Positions 25,183-33,698 of a DNA stretch of 56,277 nt are shown piece by piece; within the stretch, counting starts at the first letter, position 1, and every line of letters begins with the position of its first letter. The DNA comes from an uncultured Clostridia bacterium (GTDB lineage: Bacteria; Bacillota; Clostridia; Oscillospirales; Acutalibacteraceae): NCBI GenBank assembly GCA_947632385.1, contig CANRPD010000009.1, positions 1-56,277 on the forward strand. Reading direction: 5' to 3'. The translations under genes and the position numbers were made by a program. Under the pieces are notes generated by a model, which searched no databases, had not been told where the DNA came from, and worked only from the letters and a program-made list of their open reading frames with translations.

Positions 25183-27252
25183 TCAATCTTGGGGAAGGCG
25201 GCCAGCAACGATCCGGTAGTACGCGCCGGCGGTGATGCGGTATACCAGCATGTACAACAGGGCAAACGCGACCAGACTCCCCGCGGTGACCCAGGCAAAA
25301 AGCCAGGCGTCCTGGGAGATGAACAGCATCAGCAGCTTTTTGACCATGGGGTATGCGAACGCCATATGACATCCGGCCAGGATCAGAGGCAGGAAAAACA
25401 GGGTGAGCAGCTGGGAGTGGATGCTTTTGCGGATGTCCTGGCGGGTCATGCCGACGTTCTGCATGATCTGGAAGCGCCGCTGATCCTCGAAACCTTCGGT
25501 GATCTGCTTGTAGTACATGATGAGCACGGTGGCGATGAGGAACACGATGCTCAGGGCGACCCCCAGGAACAGCAGACCGCCATAGAGCCCGTAGAGCTCC
25601 CTGCGCGCCACCGCACGGCCCTCCAGGACCAGGGAAAACGTGCCTGTCTGCATCAGCCGATCGATCGGGCTGTCCTCCAGCAGCGTCGAGATCTTCTCAG
25701 GCAGCTGGAGCTGTTCGGCATCGGAAAGGCCCGTGTCAAAGCAGAGGCCCCAGTGATAGTTGATCATGCGGTCGCCGTTGTAGTCCGCCAGGCGGTCGAT
25801 TCCTCCCAGGGCGCACTCTAGGTCCGGCACCACCAGATAAATGCTGGAGGTAATGTTGACCAGGGCGCTTCGGGTCTCGCCGGGGGCAAAGTCTGGGAGG
25901 ATCTCCCGGACCCGGAAGGTCTTTCCGTGCTGGAAGGTGATGCTGTCCCCCGTGAAAGCGTCCCGGTTGCTCCACACCAGACACTCGTCCTCGGCCAGGG
26001 TCACCGGTTCCGATACGGAGCGGTTGTACTCCTCCAGCGGGATAAAATAGAAGACATGCAGGTCGGACAAGTTGTCGCCTATGCCGAAATCGACCTCCTG
26101 GGGGTCCAGAATGACCGTGCTGTCTCGGAAGACGCCCGAAATGTCTGCGTAGGTGCTCTCCAGGACATGGTCCATCCGGCTGCCAAGCTGTTCCGCACAG
26201 GCCGTAAAGGTCTCCTTCACGGTTTGCGTGACCCCGGTCTGTGGGCCCAGACTGCTGCTTTCCGCAAGGGAGAGGGTGATGTTGATGTCTCGGGGATAGA
26301 GGGTGTTTAGGGAATGCTCTGTGCCGAAATAGAGACAGGAGGTGGAGGAGAGCATCACCAGGACCATGGTGGCCAGGATGCAGATGGAGGCCAGCCCGGC
26401 GCCGTTGCGCTTCATCCGGTAGGCCATGGAGGACACGGACACAAAGTGATCTTTTTTGTAATAGTACCGCTTGTTTTTCTGCAGCAGACGGCAAAACGCG
26501 ACAGAGCTGGAGATCAGCAGCAGATAGGTGCCCACGATGACCAAGAGCACCGCTCCAAAAAAGACCGTCAACACCTCCAGCGGGCTTTGGATGGTCAGGG
26601 CCATCCAGTAGGCGCCGGCAAGGAGCAGGACCCCCACCAGACCCAAAAACCAGTTGGCTTTAGGCGCCTTTTCACCCACTGCTTCGCTTTTGAGCAGATC
26701 TGTGGTAGAGGTTGTCCCCACCTGGAGGAGATCGTGGAGGAGGATCAACAGGAAGATGCCTCCGTAGATGAGAACGGTCCAGCAAATGTCCTGCGGGGAG
26801 ATCCACAGGTCGTAGCGCACGTTCCCCATCGAGATGTTGATTAGCAGCAGCTCCGCCAGCTTGGAAAAGGTGATGCCCAACCCCAGGCCCACCGCCACCG
26901 AGCCCACGCCCAGCAGCAGGGTCTCCCAGCACAGGATGGCGCCCAGCTGCCGCCGGCCCATGCCCAGCACACTGTACAGGCCAAACTCCTTTTTCCGCCG
27001 CCGGGTGAGGAAGGAATGGGTGTAAAACAAGAACAGGACCGAAAACAGCGAGATCACCCAGGTGCCCAGGGACAGGATCACGCGCAGCCCACTGGACCCG
27101 GCGACCTCCTCCAGGGCGGGAGAACCGGTGAGGCTGCGCAGGATGTAGTACATCATCACCATCAGCACGCAGGTAAAGCCGTAGGGCAGCACCAGCTGAC
27201 GGTTCTTTTTCAGGCCGTCAAAGGCCAGCCGGGGATAAAAGCTCAGGTTCAT
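25183..27252 (-). CDS. BceB-type ABC transporter permease
   Basis: This 689-residue FtsX-family permease has the BceB/VraG layout: a first helix near 22-40, a block of helices to about 300, an exported domain of about 200 residues (about 310-540), then three C-terminal helices. Such permeases work with a dedicated ATPase to shield cells from cell-wall-targeting peptide antibiotics and also signal to the kinase. The start overlaps the ATPase stop by four bases. The ligand (bacitracin-like, nisin-like or other) cannot be told. It is the last gene of the module. Confidence 0.92.
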   Translation of the reverse strand: MNLSFYPRLAFDGLKKNRQLVLPYGFTCVLMVMMYYILRSLTGSPALEEVAGSSGLRVILSLGTWVISLFSVLFLFYTHSFLTRRRKKEFGLYSVLGMGRRQLGAILCWETLLLGVGSVAVGLGLGITFSKLAELLLINISMGNVRYDLWISPQDICWTVLIYGGIFLLILLHDLLQVGTTSTTDLLKSEAVGEKAPKANWFLGLVGVLLLAGAYWMALTIQSPLEVLTVFFGAVLLVIVGTYLLLISSSVAFCRLLQKNKRYYYKKDHFVSVSSMAYRMKRNGAGLASICILATMVLVMLSSTSCLYFGTEHSLNTLYPRDINITLSLAESSSLGPQTGVTQTVKETFTACAEQLGSRMDHVLESTYADISGVFRDSTVILDPQEVDFGIGDNLSDLHVFYFIPLEEYNRSVSEPVTLAEDECLVWSNRDAFTGDSITFQHGKTFRVREILPDFAPGETRSALVNITSSIYLVVPDLECALGGIDRLADYNGDRMINYHWGLCFDTGLSDAEQLQLPEKISTLLEDSPIDRLMQTGTFSLVLEGRAVARRELYGLYGGLLFLGVALSIVFLIATVLIMYYKQITEGFEDQRRFQIMQNVGMTRQDIRKSIHSQLLTLFFLPLILAGCHMAFAYPMVKKLLMLFISQDAWLFAWVTAGSLVAFALLYMLVYRITAGAYYRIVAGRLPQD

Positions 27253-28016
27253 GCCTGGACCTCCTTCCCCGTGGCCAGTAAGGTCAAGGTGTCGGAGATC
27301 TTCTGGTACAGCTGTTGGTCGGTGTTCTCCCCCCGATACAGCTGGTGGAACACCTCGCCGTCCTTGATGAACAGCACGCGTCCGGCAGAGCTGGCCGCCT
27401 TCACCGAATGGGTGACCATCAGGATGGTTTGTCCCGAACGGTTGACCCGGGCAAAGAGGTTCAACAGCTCGTCGGTGGAGCGGGAATCCAATGCGCCGGT
27501 GGGTTCATCTGCCAAGATGAGCCGGGGACCGGTGATTATGGCCCGGGCAACGGCGGCGCGCTGCTTTTGCCCGCCGGAAACCTCATAGGGGTATTTTTGC
27601 AGGATCTCCGCGATCCCCAGCTGCTGGGCCATGGGCAGCAGCCGGGCCATCATTTCTCCGTGGCTCTTGCCCTGCAGCACCAGGGGCAGGAAGATGTTGT
27701 CCTGGATGGTAAATGTGTCCAGCAGGTTGAATTCCTGGAACACAAAGCCCAGGTTGTCCCGCCGGAATGCCGCCAGGTCCGCTTCCTTCACGGTGGCGAT
27801 ATCCCGCAGGTCCAGGCGGACGCTGCCGCCGGTGGGGCGGTCCAGCCCGGCCAGAATGTTGAGCAGCGTGGTCTTGCCTGAACCGCTTTCGCCCATGATG
27901 GCCACGTATTCGCCCTCTTCCACGGAGAAATTCACGTCCCGCAGGGCCTGAACGGTGTTGCCGCCGAACCGGCTGGAATAGGTCTTTTTCAGTCCTTCCA
28001 CTTCCAAAATGCGCAT
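27249..28016 (-). CDS. BceA-type ABC transporter ATPase
   Basis: This 255-residue ATPase of the LolD/BceA class has a Walker A GESGSGKTT (42-50), Q-loop, signature VSGGQKQR, Walker B LILADEP and TGALD. TKEAD- and FQEFNLLD-type segments are typical of the MacB/Bce group. AAAGGAGG precedes the ATG. It is transcribed with the permease from a promoter that carries regulator-like CTTAC boxes (28050-28113) and is separated from the two-component genes by a terminator at 28148-28177. That is consistent with induction of the transporter by its own regulator. Confidence 0.94.
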   Translation of the reverse strand: MRILEVEGLKKTYSSRFGGNTVQALRDVNFSVEEGEYVAIMGESGSGKTTLLNILAGLDRPTGGSVRLDLRDIATVKEADLAAFRRDNLGFVFQEFNLLDTFTIQDNIFLPLVLQGKSHGEMMARLLPMAQQLGIAEILQKYPYEVSGGQKQRAAVARAIITGPRLILADEPTGALDSRSTDELLNLFARVNRSGQTILMVTHSVKAASSAGRVLFIKDGEVFHQLYRGENTDQQLYQKISDTLTLLATGKEVQA

Positions 28017-28049
28017 GGAAAAGCGCCTCCTTTACAAGCATGTGGCCCT

Positions 28050-28113
28050 ATTGTACACCGGAAAACGGCGGGATTCCATGGGATCTCCTTACGAAACGGC
28101 GGCGAATCCTTAC
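28050..28113 (-). promoter_or_regulatory. Putative regulator-dependent promoter of the Bce transporter
   Basis: On the minus strand a TACAAT -10 (28050-28055) lacks a recognisable -35 (TGGAAT at 17 bases). Upstream, GTAAGGA occurs twice (28086-28092 and 28107-28113 as TCCTTAC on the plus strand) at 21-base spacing, about two helical turns. The distal copy sits in TCCTTACAGTTTT, a 13-base sequence found again at 40892-40904 upstream of another regulator. A weak -35 plus direct repeats fits activation by an OmpR-type regulator. Confidence 0.55.
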
Positions 28114-28147
28114 AGTTTTGTACGAATTGGCTCCAGCGCCCCAATGC

Positions 28148-28177
28148 AGAAAACCCGCCGGAGCGCTGCCCGGCGGG
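28148..28177 (-). terminator. Terminator after the Bce-type sensor kinase
   Basis: On the minus strand CCCGCCGG/CCGGCGGG (28170-28177 with 28154-28161, 8-base loop) is followed by TTTTCTG. It lies between the kinase and the ABC genes and uncouples their transcription. Confidence 0.8.
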
Positions 28178-28210
28178 CGGGGAGGACCGAGGGCTCCTCT
28201 CCGATGCAGG

Positions 28211-29215
28211 TCATTCCGGCCGCAGGGGGTATTGGGCAAAATCCAGGAACACCCGGGTGCCGACCCCCACGGAAGATTCCACCCATATGCGCAGGCCCAG
28301 ATTCTCACACACCCGGCTGCAGAGGTACAGGCCCAGCCCGCTGGCCTTTTGATCCTGCCGCCCGTTGAGCCCGGTGAAGCCCTTTTCAAAGATCCTTGGC
28401 AGGTCCTCTGGGGCGATCCCCGTGCCGGTGTCCTCCATGCACAGGACCGTTTCTCCCCAAGCGTACAGCCGGATCCCGCCGGATCGCGTATATTTCAGAG
28501 CGTTGGACAGCAGCTGCTCCAAGACGAAGGAGAGCCACTTTTCATCGGTGACGGTGCGGATCCCGGTGGGGGAGAAGTCCACCCGGAGCTTTCGGTCGAT
28601 GAATTCCGCAGCGAATCGGGCAATCGCCGCACGACAGACCCCATCCACATCCGTTTCGCGAAACACGTAGTCGGTGGCTGGGGCGTCCAGGCGCAGGTAC
28701 GCCAGCACCATGCTCACATACTGCTCGATGCGCAGCAGGTCCGCAGTCAACCGGCGGGCAAGTGGGGTGTCCTCGTTTTGCAGTGCCAGCTGCATGGCGG
28801 CGATGGGGGTTTTGATCTGGTGGGCCCACACCGTATAGTAATCGGTGGCTTCCCGGGCACGGCGGTCACTTTCCTGTTCCAGCTGGCGCAGCTGGCTTTT
28901 CAGTTCCCGGGCGATCTCCAAAAGGTCCTGGGCCTCCAGGGTCAAGGGTTCCGGCACTTCGTCCAGCAGCAGGTTCGGCTCCCGGCGGATGGGCAGAAGT
29001 TCCCGATGCCGGTGGACCTTCACCCAGACCTCTCGGGCCAGCAGCAGGACCCCTGCCAGCGCACAGATGCCCGCCGGATACAGCACCGCGGCCACCGGCA
29101 GACGGTACAGCCAGAAGCTCACGGCAAAAACGCAGCAAAACCCCAGGAATGCACCGATGGTACCCCGGCGTTCCCACAGACATCTGCCAACCAGTCCCAT
29201 AACGAACCTCCTCAT
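28211..29215 (-). CDS. BceS-type intramembrane-sensing histidine kinase
   Basis: This 334-residue kinase has two close helices (about 19-37 and 41-60) with almost no exported loop, the mark of kinases that sense through a partner transporter. A coiled region leads to H132 in WAHQIKTPIAAM, followed by an HATPase domain with EQLLSNALKY and ASGLGLYL. The start overlaps the regulator's stop by four bases. Together with the neighbouring BceAB-type genes it makes a complete detoxification and signalling module. Confidence 0.93.
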   Translation of the reverse strand: MRRFVMGLVGRCLWERRGTIGAFLGFCCVFAVSFWLYRLPVAAVLYPAGICALAGVLLLAREVWVKVHRHRELLPIRREPNLLLDEVPEPLTLEAQDLLEIARELKSQLRQLEQESDRRAREATDYYTVWAHQIKTPIAAMQLALQNEDTPLARRLTADLLRIEQYVSMVLAYLRLDAPATDYVFRETDVDGVCRAAIARFAAEFIDRKLRVDFSPTGIRTVTDEKWLSFVLEQLLSNALKYTRSGGIRLYAWGETVLCMEDTGTGIAPEDLPRIFEKGFTGLNGRQDQKASGLGLYLCSRVCENLGLRIWVESSVGVGTRVFLDFAQYPLRPE

Positions 29216-29883
29216 TTTACCAGGTAGCCTACCCCGAACTTGGTGGTGATAAAATCCTCTAGGCCGGCGGCGTCCAGCTTTTTGCGCAGCCGGTTCACAT
29301 TGACGGTCAGGGTGTTCTCATCAATGAAGCTTTCCGTTTTCCAGAGTCGCTCCATCAGCTTTTCCCGGCTGACGACCCGGCCTTTGTTTTCCATCAGACA
29401 GCACAGAATGCGGAATTCGTTTTTTGTCAGATCCACTTCGGCACCCTGAAAGACCAGTGTCCCGTCTCCGGTATTGAGCAGTGCGCCCCGGTGCTCCAGC
29501 ACAGGCACATCGTCTGCAAAGTCATAGGTCCTGCGCAGCAAAGCCTGGATCTTGGCCATTAGTACCGCATAGTCAAATGGTTTTGCGATAAAGTCGTCGG
29601 CGCCCAGATTCATGGCCATCACGATGTTCATGTTGTCGGCAGCGGAAGACAGGAAAATGATGGGCACCTTGGAGATCTCCCGGATCTTTGCGCACCAGTG
29701 GTAGCCGTTGAAAAAGGGGAGAGAAATATCCAACAGCACCAGATGGGGAGAAAAGGCTTGAAATTCGCCTAGGATATCCTGGAAATTCTGCGCACAGCAC
29801 ACATCGTACTTCCACATCTTTGCCCGCGCTTCGATGGCCTGGGCAATGCGAAGGTCGTCCTCCACCAGCATGAGTTTGTACAT
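29212..29883 (-). CDS. BceR-type OmpR-family response regulator
   Basis: This 223-residue regulator has receiver residues E8/D9/D10, phosphoacceptor D52 in LLDISLPFFNG and K101 in IAKPF, and a C-terminal winged helix ending in TKFGVGYLVK. The sequence YHWCAKIREISKVPIIFLSS is close to BceR/VirR-type regulators. It is the first gene of a two-gene operon with the kinase. It presumably activates the transporter promoter at about 28.05-28.11 kb through the repeated CTTAC boxes, which is inference. Confidence 0.94.
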   Translation of the reverse strand: MYKLMLVEDDLRIAQAIEARAKMWKYDVCCAQNFQDILGEFQAFSPHLVLLDISLPFFNGYHWCAKIREISKVPIIFLSSAADNMNIVMAMNLGADDFIAKPFDYAVLMAKIQALLRRTYDFADDVPVLEHRGALLNTGDGTLVFQGAEVDLTKNEFRILCCLMENKGRVVSREKLMERLWKTESFIDENTLTVNVNRLRKKLDAAGLEDFITTKFGVGYLVK

Positions 29884-29932
29884 GGTTATCCCGCTTTCTG
29901 GTTGTTACAGGTCCTCAGCGGATCCTGGGGGT

Positions 29933-29961
29933 ATTCTAGCACAGTTTTTCAGGGAAGTCCA
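29933..29961 (-). promoter_or_regulatory. Promoter for the Bce-type two-component operon
   Basis: On the minus strand TGGACT (29956-29961), a 17-base spacer and TAGAAT (29933-29938). A 7-bp inverted repeat AGGAAAA/TTTTCCT (29978-29996) just upstream could be an operator. Confidence 0.6.
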
Positions 29962-29996
29962 GACCGGACACTGCACAAGGAAAATTCCCTTTTCCT

Positions 29997-30140
29997 GACC
30001 GGGCGGCAGAAGCCCCGCTCCTGCGCCGGGCAGAGAGCGGGGTGTTGGGGAAAACTTTGATTTTAGGTAGCCTTCAGACGGCGGGACACGCGTCCCCTTG
30101 CATATGAGAGCAAAGGACGGAGCAAACAAATGGGTTGCAC
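29997..30140. other. Noncoding segment between the two-component operon and copy E
   Basis: No gene was seen. There is one 8-bp hairpin CCCCGCTC/GAGCGGGG near 30015-30045 without a clear T-tract; the rest is unremarkable. Confidence 0.45.
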
Positions 30141-30228
30141 CCGCCGTTTTGCCGACGGACAGGGTCCGCAGGTTTTTCGCTTCATGCGAAAAGGGCCCGG
30201 GCAGAATGCCCGGGCCGCAAAACGGCGG
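30141..30228. repeat. Cloverleaf repeat, copy E
   Basis: The outer stem is 30141-30152/30217-30228 (CCGCCGTTTTGC, 12 bp). Hairpin 1 is 30156-30160/30164-30168 (5 bp), hairpin 2 is 30174-30180/30186-30192 (TTTTCGC/GCGAAAA) and hairpin 3 is 30194-30203/30207-30216 (10 bp, loop GAA). It lies 15 bases past the kbl stop. On the minus strand hairpin 3 followed by the CTTTTCGC tract reads as the kbl terminator. The outer stem matches copy D at 9 of 12 positions, each difference being compensated on the other arm. Confidence 0.8.
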
Positions 30229-30243
30229 ACCAGCTGTGCGCAG

Positions 30244-31437
30244 TTACTGGCCCAGCCCCATTTCAGCGCGGACCTGTTTGAAGCACTCCACGGCGAAATC
30301 CAGATCTTCGATGCTGTGCGCGGCGGACACCTGGGTGCGGACCCGGGCTTTTCCCTTGGGCACGACAGGATAGCAGAAACCGACGACATAGACGCCCTTG
30401 TCCAGCATGCGGGCGGCAAATTCTTGAGCGATCTTGGCGTCATACAGCATGACCGGGACGATGGGATGGGTACTTTCGGGCACATCGAATCCTGCCGCTT
30501 TCAAAGCGGCACGGAAGTGCGCGGTGTTCTTTTCCAATTTGTCCCGCAGATCGGTGGATTGAGAGAGGAGATCCAATACGGCGATGGCGGAAGCGCAGAT
30601 GGACGGTGCAAGGGTGTTCGAGAAGAGATAAGGCCTGGAACGTTGGCGGAGCAGATCGACGATCTCTCTGCAGGAAGCGGTATAGCCGCCGGACGCGCCG
30701 CCCAGCGCCTTGCCCAGAGTACCGGTGATGATATCTACCCGGTCGGTGACGCCCCAATATTCCGGGGTGCCCCGGCCGGTCTTCCCGATGAATCCGGCCG
30801 CGTGGCTGTCGTCCACCATGACCAATGCGTCGAATTCGTCCGCCAGGTCACAGATCGCAGGCAGGTTCGCGATGTATCCGTCCATGGAGAAAACGCCGTC
30901 GGTGGCGATCATCTTGATGTGGCAGCCTTGGTCCTGAGCGGCCTGCAGCTGTGCCCGCAGGTCTTCCATATCGTTGTTTTTGTAGCGGAAGCGCTTGGCC
31001 TTGCACAGGCGGATGCCGTCGATGATGCTGGCATGGTTGAGCTCGTCCGAGATCACCGCATCCTCGGGCCCCAGAAGGGTCTCAAAAAGACCGCCGTTGG
31101 CGTCATAGCAGGAAGAATAGAGGATGGTATCTTCTTTGCCTAGAAAATCGGAGAGCTTTTTCTCCAAGGTGATGTGCTGCTCCTGGGTGCCGCAGATGAA
31201 GCGAACCGAGGAAAGGCCGTAGCCCCAGCGGTCATAGCTTTCTTTGGCGGCCGCGATCAGCCGGGGATCATCCGCCAGGCCCAGATAGTTGTTGGCGCAC
31301 AGGTTCAGCACATTTTTGACCTGGGTGGTGTCGATGTGCGCGGATTGCGGGGTGGTGATGTGGCGCTCGTTCTTGTAGGTGCCGCTCTCCCGCATGGCGG
31401 TGAGCTCCTCCCGGTAGCGTGCGATGGCTTGTTTCAT
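30244..31437 (-). CDS. kbl: 2-amino-3-ketobutyrate coenzyme A ligase (glycine C-acetyltransferase)
   Basis: This 397-residue PLP enzyme of the alpha-oxoamine synthase family splits 2-amino-3-ketobutyrate with CoA into glycine and acetyl-CoA. The PLP lysine is K243 in [25 protein letters not shown] (about 208-218) holds the PLP-binding Asp/His. Length is as in E. coli Kbl. The start ATG at 31437 has AACAAGGAGG at ideal spacing; the frame extends about 20 codons further but without a ribosome site. It follows tdh by 67 bases, completing the two-step threonine-to-glycine pathway. Copy E probably terminates the operon. Confidence 0.96.
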   Translation of the reverse strand: MKQAIARYREELTAMRESGTYKNERHITTPQSAHIDTTQVKNVLNLCANNYLGLADDPRLIAAAKESYDRWGYGLSSVRFICGTQEQHITLEKKLSDFLGKEDTILYSSCYDANGGLFETLLGPEDAVISDELNHASIIDGIRLCKAKRFRYKNNDMEDLRAQLQAAQDQGCHIKMIATDGVFSMDGYIANLPAICDLADEFDALVMVDDSHAAGFIGKTGRGTPEYWGVTDRVDIITGTLGKALGGASGGYTASCREIVDLLRQRSRPYLFSNTLAPSICASAIAVLDLLSQSTDLRDKLEKNTAHFRAALKAAGFDVPESTHPIVPVMLYDAKIAQEFAARMLDKGVYVVGFCYPVVPKGKARVRTQVSAAHSIEDLDFAVECFKQVRAEMGLGQ

Positions 31438-31504
31438 GAGAGACCTCCTTGTTGATTCAGGACATGCATGTGAACTGTATTCGGGAATCGGTGATGGCAA
31501 ACTG

Positions 31505-32548
31505 TCAGGCTCCCCAGGACATGATGACTTTTCCGGCGTTGCCGGAGTTCATGGCGGCGAAGCCTTCTTCAAATTGGGTGTAGTGGATGCGATGGGTAAT
31601 GATGGGAGACAGGTCCAGGCCACCCTCTACCATGGCCATCATCTTGTACCAGGTCTCGTACATCTTCCGGCCATAGATGCCCTGGATGCACAGGCCTTTG
31701 AAAATGATCTGGTTCCAGTCGATGTCCGCGCCCGGCTGCTGGATGCCCAAAAGGGCGATCTTGCCGCCGTTGCGCATGTTGTCGATCATGCTCCGCAGGG
31801 CCTTGTCGCTGCCGCTCATCTCCATGCCCACGTCGAAGCCCTCTACCATATGTGCCGGCCCCAGCACGTCTTCCAGACGGTCACGGGAGATATTGACCGT
31901 GTGGGTGGCACCCATCTTTTTACACAGATCCAGGCGGTAATCGTTCATGTCGGTGACGACCACGCTGCGGGCACCGTTTTTTCGGGCAATGGCTGCCGCC
32001 ATCATCCCGATGGGGCCTGCGCCGGTGATCAGCACGTCTTCGCCAACGACATCAAACATGAGGGCGGTGTGGGTCGCGTTGCCGAAGGCATCAAAGAAGG
32101 AGACCCAGTCTTCGTCGATGCCCGGATTGATGGGGATGACGTTGGTGGCAGGGATGACGATATATTCTGCAAAAGCGCCGTCCCGCTGGACGCCGACGCC
32201 CTTCGTATCCCGGCACCACTGTCCATTGCCAGCCCGGCAGTTGCGGCAGTGCCCGCAGACGATGTGCCCCTCGCCGGAGACGATCTGTCCCACGTGATAC
32301 GCGGTGACGCCAGCGCCCAGCTTCTCGATCTCGCCCACGTATTCATGGCCGATGGTCAATGGCGGCTTCACGTTCTGCTGGCTCCAGGGGTCCCAGTTGT
32401 ATATGTGTACATCGGTGCCGCAAATGGCGGTTTTGTGGATCTTGATCCGCACTTCGCCCATGCCTGGCTCCGGGATCGGGACCTGTTTGAGGGTTAAGCC
32501 TGTTCCCGGCGCCTCTTTGACCAATGCATCCATCATGCCTGCTGGCAT
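31505..32548 (-). CDS. tdh: L-threonine 3-dehydrogenase
   Basis: This 347-residue zinc-dependent medium-chain dehydrogenase oxidises threonine to 2-amino-3-ketobutyrate with NAD+. The catalytic zinc ligands C43, H68 and E69 are visible ([12 protein letters not shown]), the structural zinc cysteines are C98, C101, C104 and C112, and the Rossmann motif [10 protein letters not shown] is present. The start at 32548 is preceded by AAGGAAG; ATGs 12 and 15 bases further in are possible. A promoter lies about 60 bases upstream. It is first in the tdh-kbl operon. Confidence 0.95.
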   Translation of the reverse strand: MPAGMMDALVKEAPGTGLTLKQVPIPEPGMGEVRIKIHKTAICGTDVHIYNWDPWSQQNVKPPLTIGHEYVGEIEKLGAGVTAYHVGQIVSGEGHIVCGHCRNCRAGNGQWCRDTKGVGVQRDGAFAEYIVIPATNVIPINPGIDEDWVSFFDAFGNATHTALMFDVVGEDVLITGAGPIGMMAAAIARKNGARSVVVTDMNDYRLDLCKKMGATHTVNISRDRLEDVLGPAHMVEGFDVGMEMSGSDKALRSMIDNMRNGGKIALLGIQQPGADIDWNQIIFKGLCIQGIYGRKMYETWYKMMAMVEGGLDLSPIITHRIHYTQFEEGFAAMNSGNAGKVIMSWGA

Positions 32549-32604
32549 ACTCCCACTTCCTTTTTGCAGATTGGTCCCGGCAGACCGCCGGTCCTTCAAA
32601 GTCA

Positions 32605-32633
32605 AGTCTAGCACTTCGGCGGTGTCTTTTCAA
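32605..32633 (-). promoter_or_regulatory. Promoter for tdh-kbl
   Basis: On the minus strand TTGAAA (32628-32633), a 17-base spacer and TAGACT (32605-32610). Confidence 0.72.
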
Positions 32634-32710
32634 TACGCGCATTTTCGGAAAATGTGAAAAAATCCAAGGCCTCTCCGCATGGGTGGCCCGTCCCGAGGCG
32701 AGGGAGAACC

Positions 32711-32747
32711 CAAACAACAGGGCCGCCTCCCAACGGGAGGCGGCCCT
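32711..32747 (-). terminator. Terminator after the TIM-barrel isomerase gene
   Basis: There is a perfect 13-bp stem AGGGCCGCCTCCC/GGGAGGCGGCCCT (32719-32731/32735-32747, loop AAC). On the minus strand it is followed by GTTGTTTGGG, a poor T-tract, so termination may be partial. Confidence 0.7.
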
Positions 32748-32762
32748 GCGGCAAATCACTTG

Positions 32763-33659
32763 TTATTGGATGTGCTCGTGGATCCAAGCGCAGTCATCGG
32801 CCAGGCACTGATCGTGCTCTCCGTAGAAGCCCTCGCGTTCCACGACCCAGAAGGCTTCAAAATCCTGTTCGTTCAGGGCGGCGCGCACCTCCGCCCAGTC
32901 GATGTTGGATTCCGGTGCGCCCAGTTTGCACTGGACTTCGAACCGCTTCTTGCCCTCAGGGCTGTTGTTGCGGGCCTCAAACTGGTCCAGGATCTTCTGC
33001 CGTTCTTCCAGAGGCATTTCTGCAGCGTTTGCAAAGGGGCTGCCGCCGCCCTGCTGGGCGGCTTCATGCCGAGAGGCGGGACGGGGCCCGGGCCCCTGTA
33101 CCCGGCTGTTCTCCTTGACGTGAATGGCCACGAAACGGCCCAGGTGCTGCCGGATGAAGGAGGGCGGATATACGCCGCCGTTCATGGCCCAACCGCAGTC
33201 CAGCTGGAAAAAGCACTTGGAGCTGTTTTCCAGGACGGTCTCCAGCAGCATTTTCCCCTGGTCCACAAAGAATTCCTGGCTGTGATTGTGATAGCCCACT
33301 TTGATGCCGTAAGGAGCGGCCATTTCCGCCATAGCATCCAATTCATGGGCCACCTCGATGGCCTCTTCGGTGGTGTTAAAGGGGGTGCCCGCCCAGATCA
33401 CAGCCTTGGCGCCCAGAGCGGCCATTTTCTGTACTGTCTCTTTGTCCGGCTTGGCGTGAATGGAGACGATCTCCAGGCCGATCTCCTCAGCCCAGGCTTT
33501 GATCTCCTCCACGGAGTTGTTTTCCAGATCTACGGGCAGCAGCTCAACGCCGTCATAGCCCAGGGATTTGATGGTCTGGAATTTTTCCTTCAGGGTGGGG
33601 CCCAGGCCCAGATAACTGGCAATGCCGCCGAAGGAATATGTACCGATGTTGACTTTCAT
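32763..33659 (-). CDS. Sugar phosphate isomerase/epimerase-like TIM-barrel protein
   Basis: This 298-residue protein belongs to the AP-endonuclease-2/xylose-isomerase-like family: GYDGVELLPVD near 34-44, SIHAKPD (68 or so), YHNHSQEF (about 143-150), LDCGW and a C-terminal catalytic-type E in VEREGF. These are the metal-binding positions of sugar or inositol epimerases. The substrate is unknown. An odd Gly/Pro/Arg-rich insert (VQGPGPRPASRHEAAQQGGG) sits at about 208-228. It lies 39 bases behind the radical SAM gene and is last in that operon. Confidence 0.9.
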   Translation of the reverse strand: MKVNIGTYSFGGIASYLGLGPTLKEKFQTIKSLGYDGVELLPVDLENNSVEEIKAWAEEIGLEIVSIHAKPDKETVQKMAALGAKAVIWAGTPFNTTEEAIEVAHELDAMAEMAAPYGIKVGYHNHSQEFFVDQGKMLLETVLENSSKCFFQLDCGWAMNGGVYPPSFIRQHLGRFVAIHVKENSRVQGPGPRPASRHEAAQQGGGSPFANAAEMPLEERQKILDQFEARNNSPEGKKRFEVQCKLGAPESNIDWAEVRAALNEQDFEAFWVVEREGFYGEHDQCLADDCAWIHEHIQ

Positions 33660-33698
33660 GAGAGACTTCCTTTCCGTTGCAGGTTTTTCGTCCGCCGG

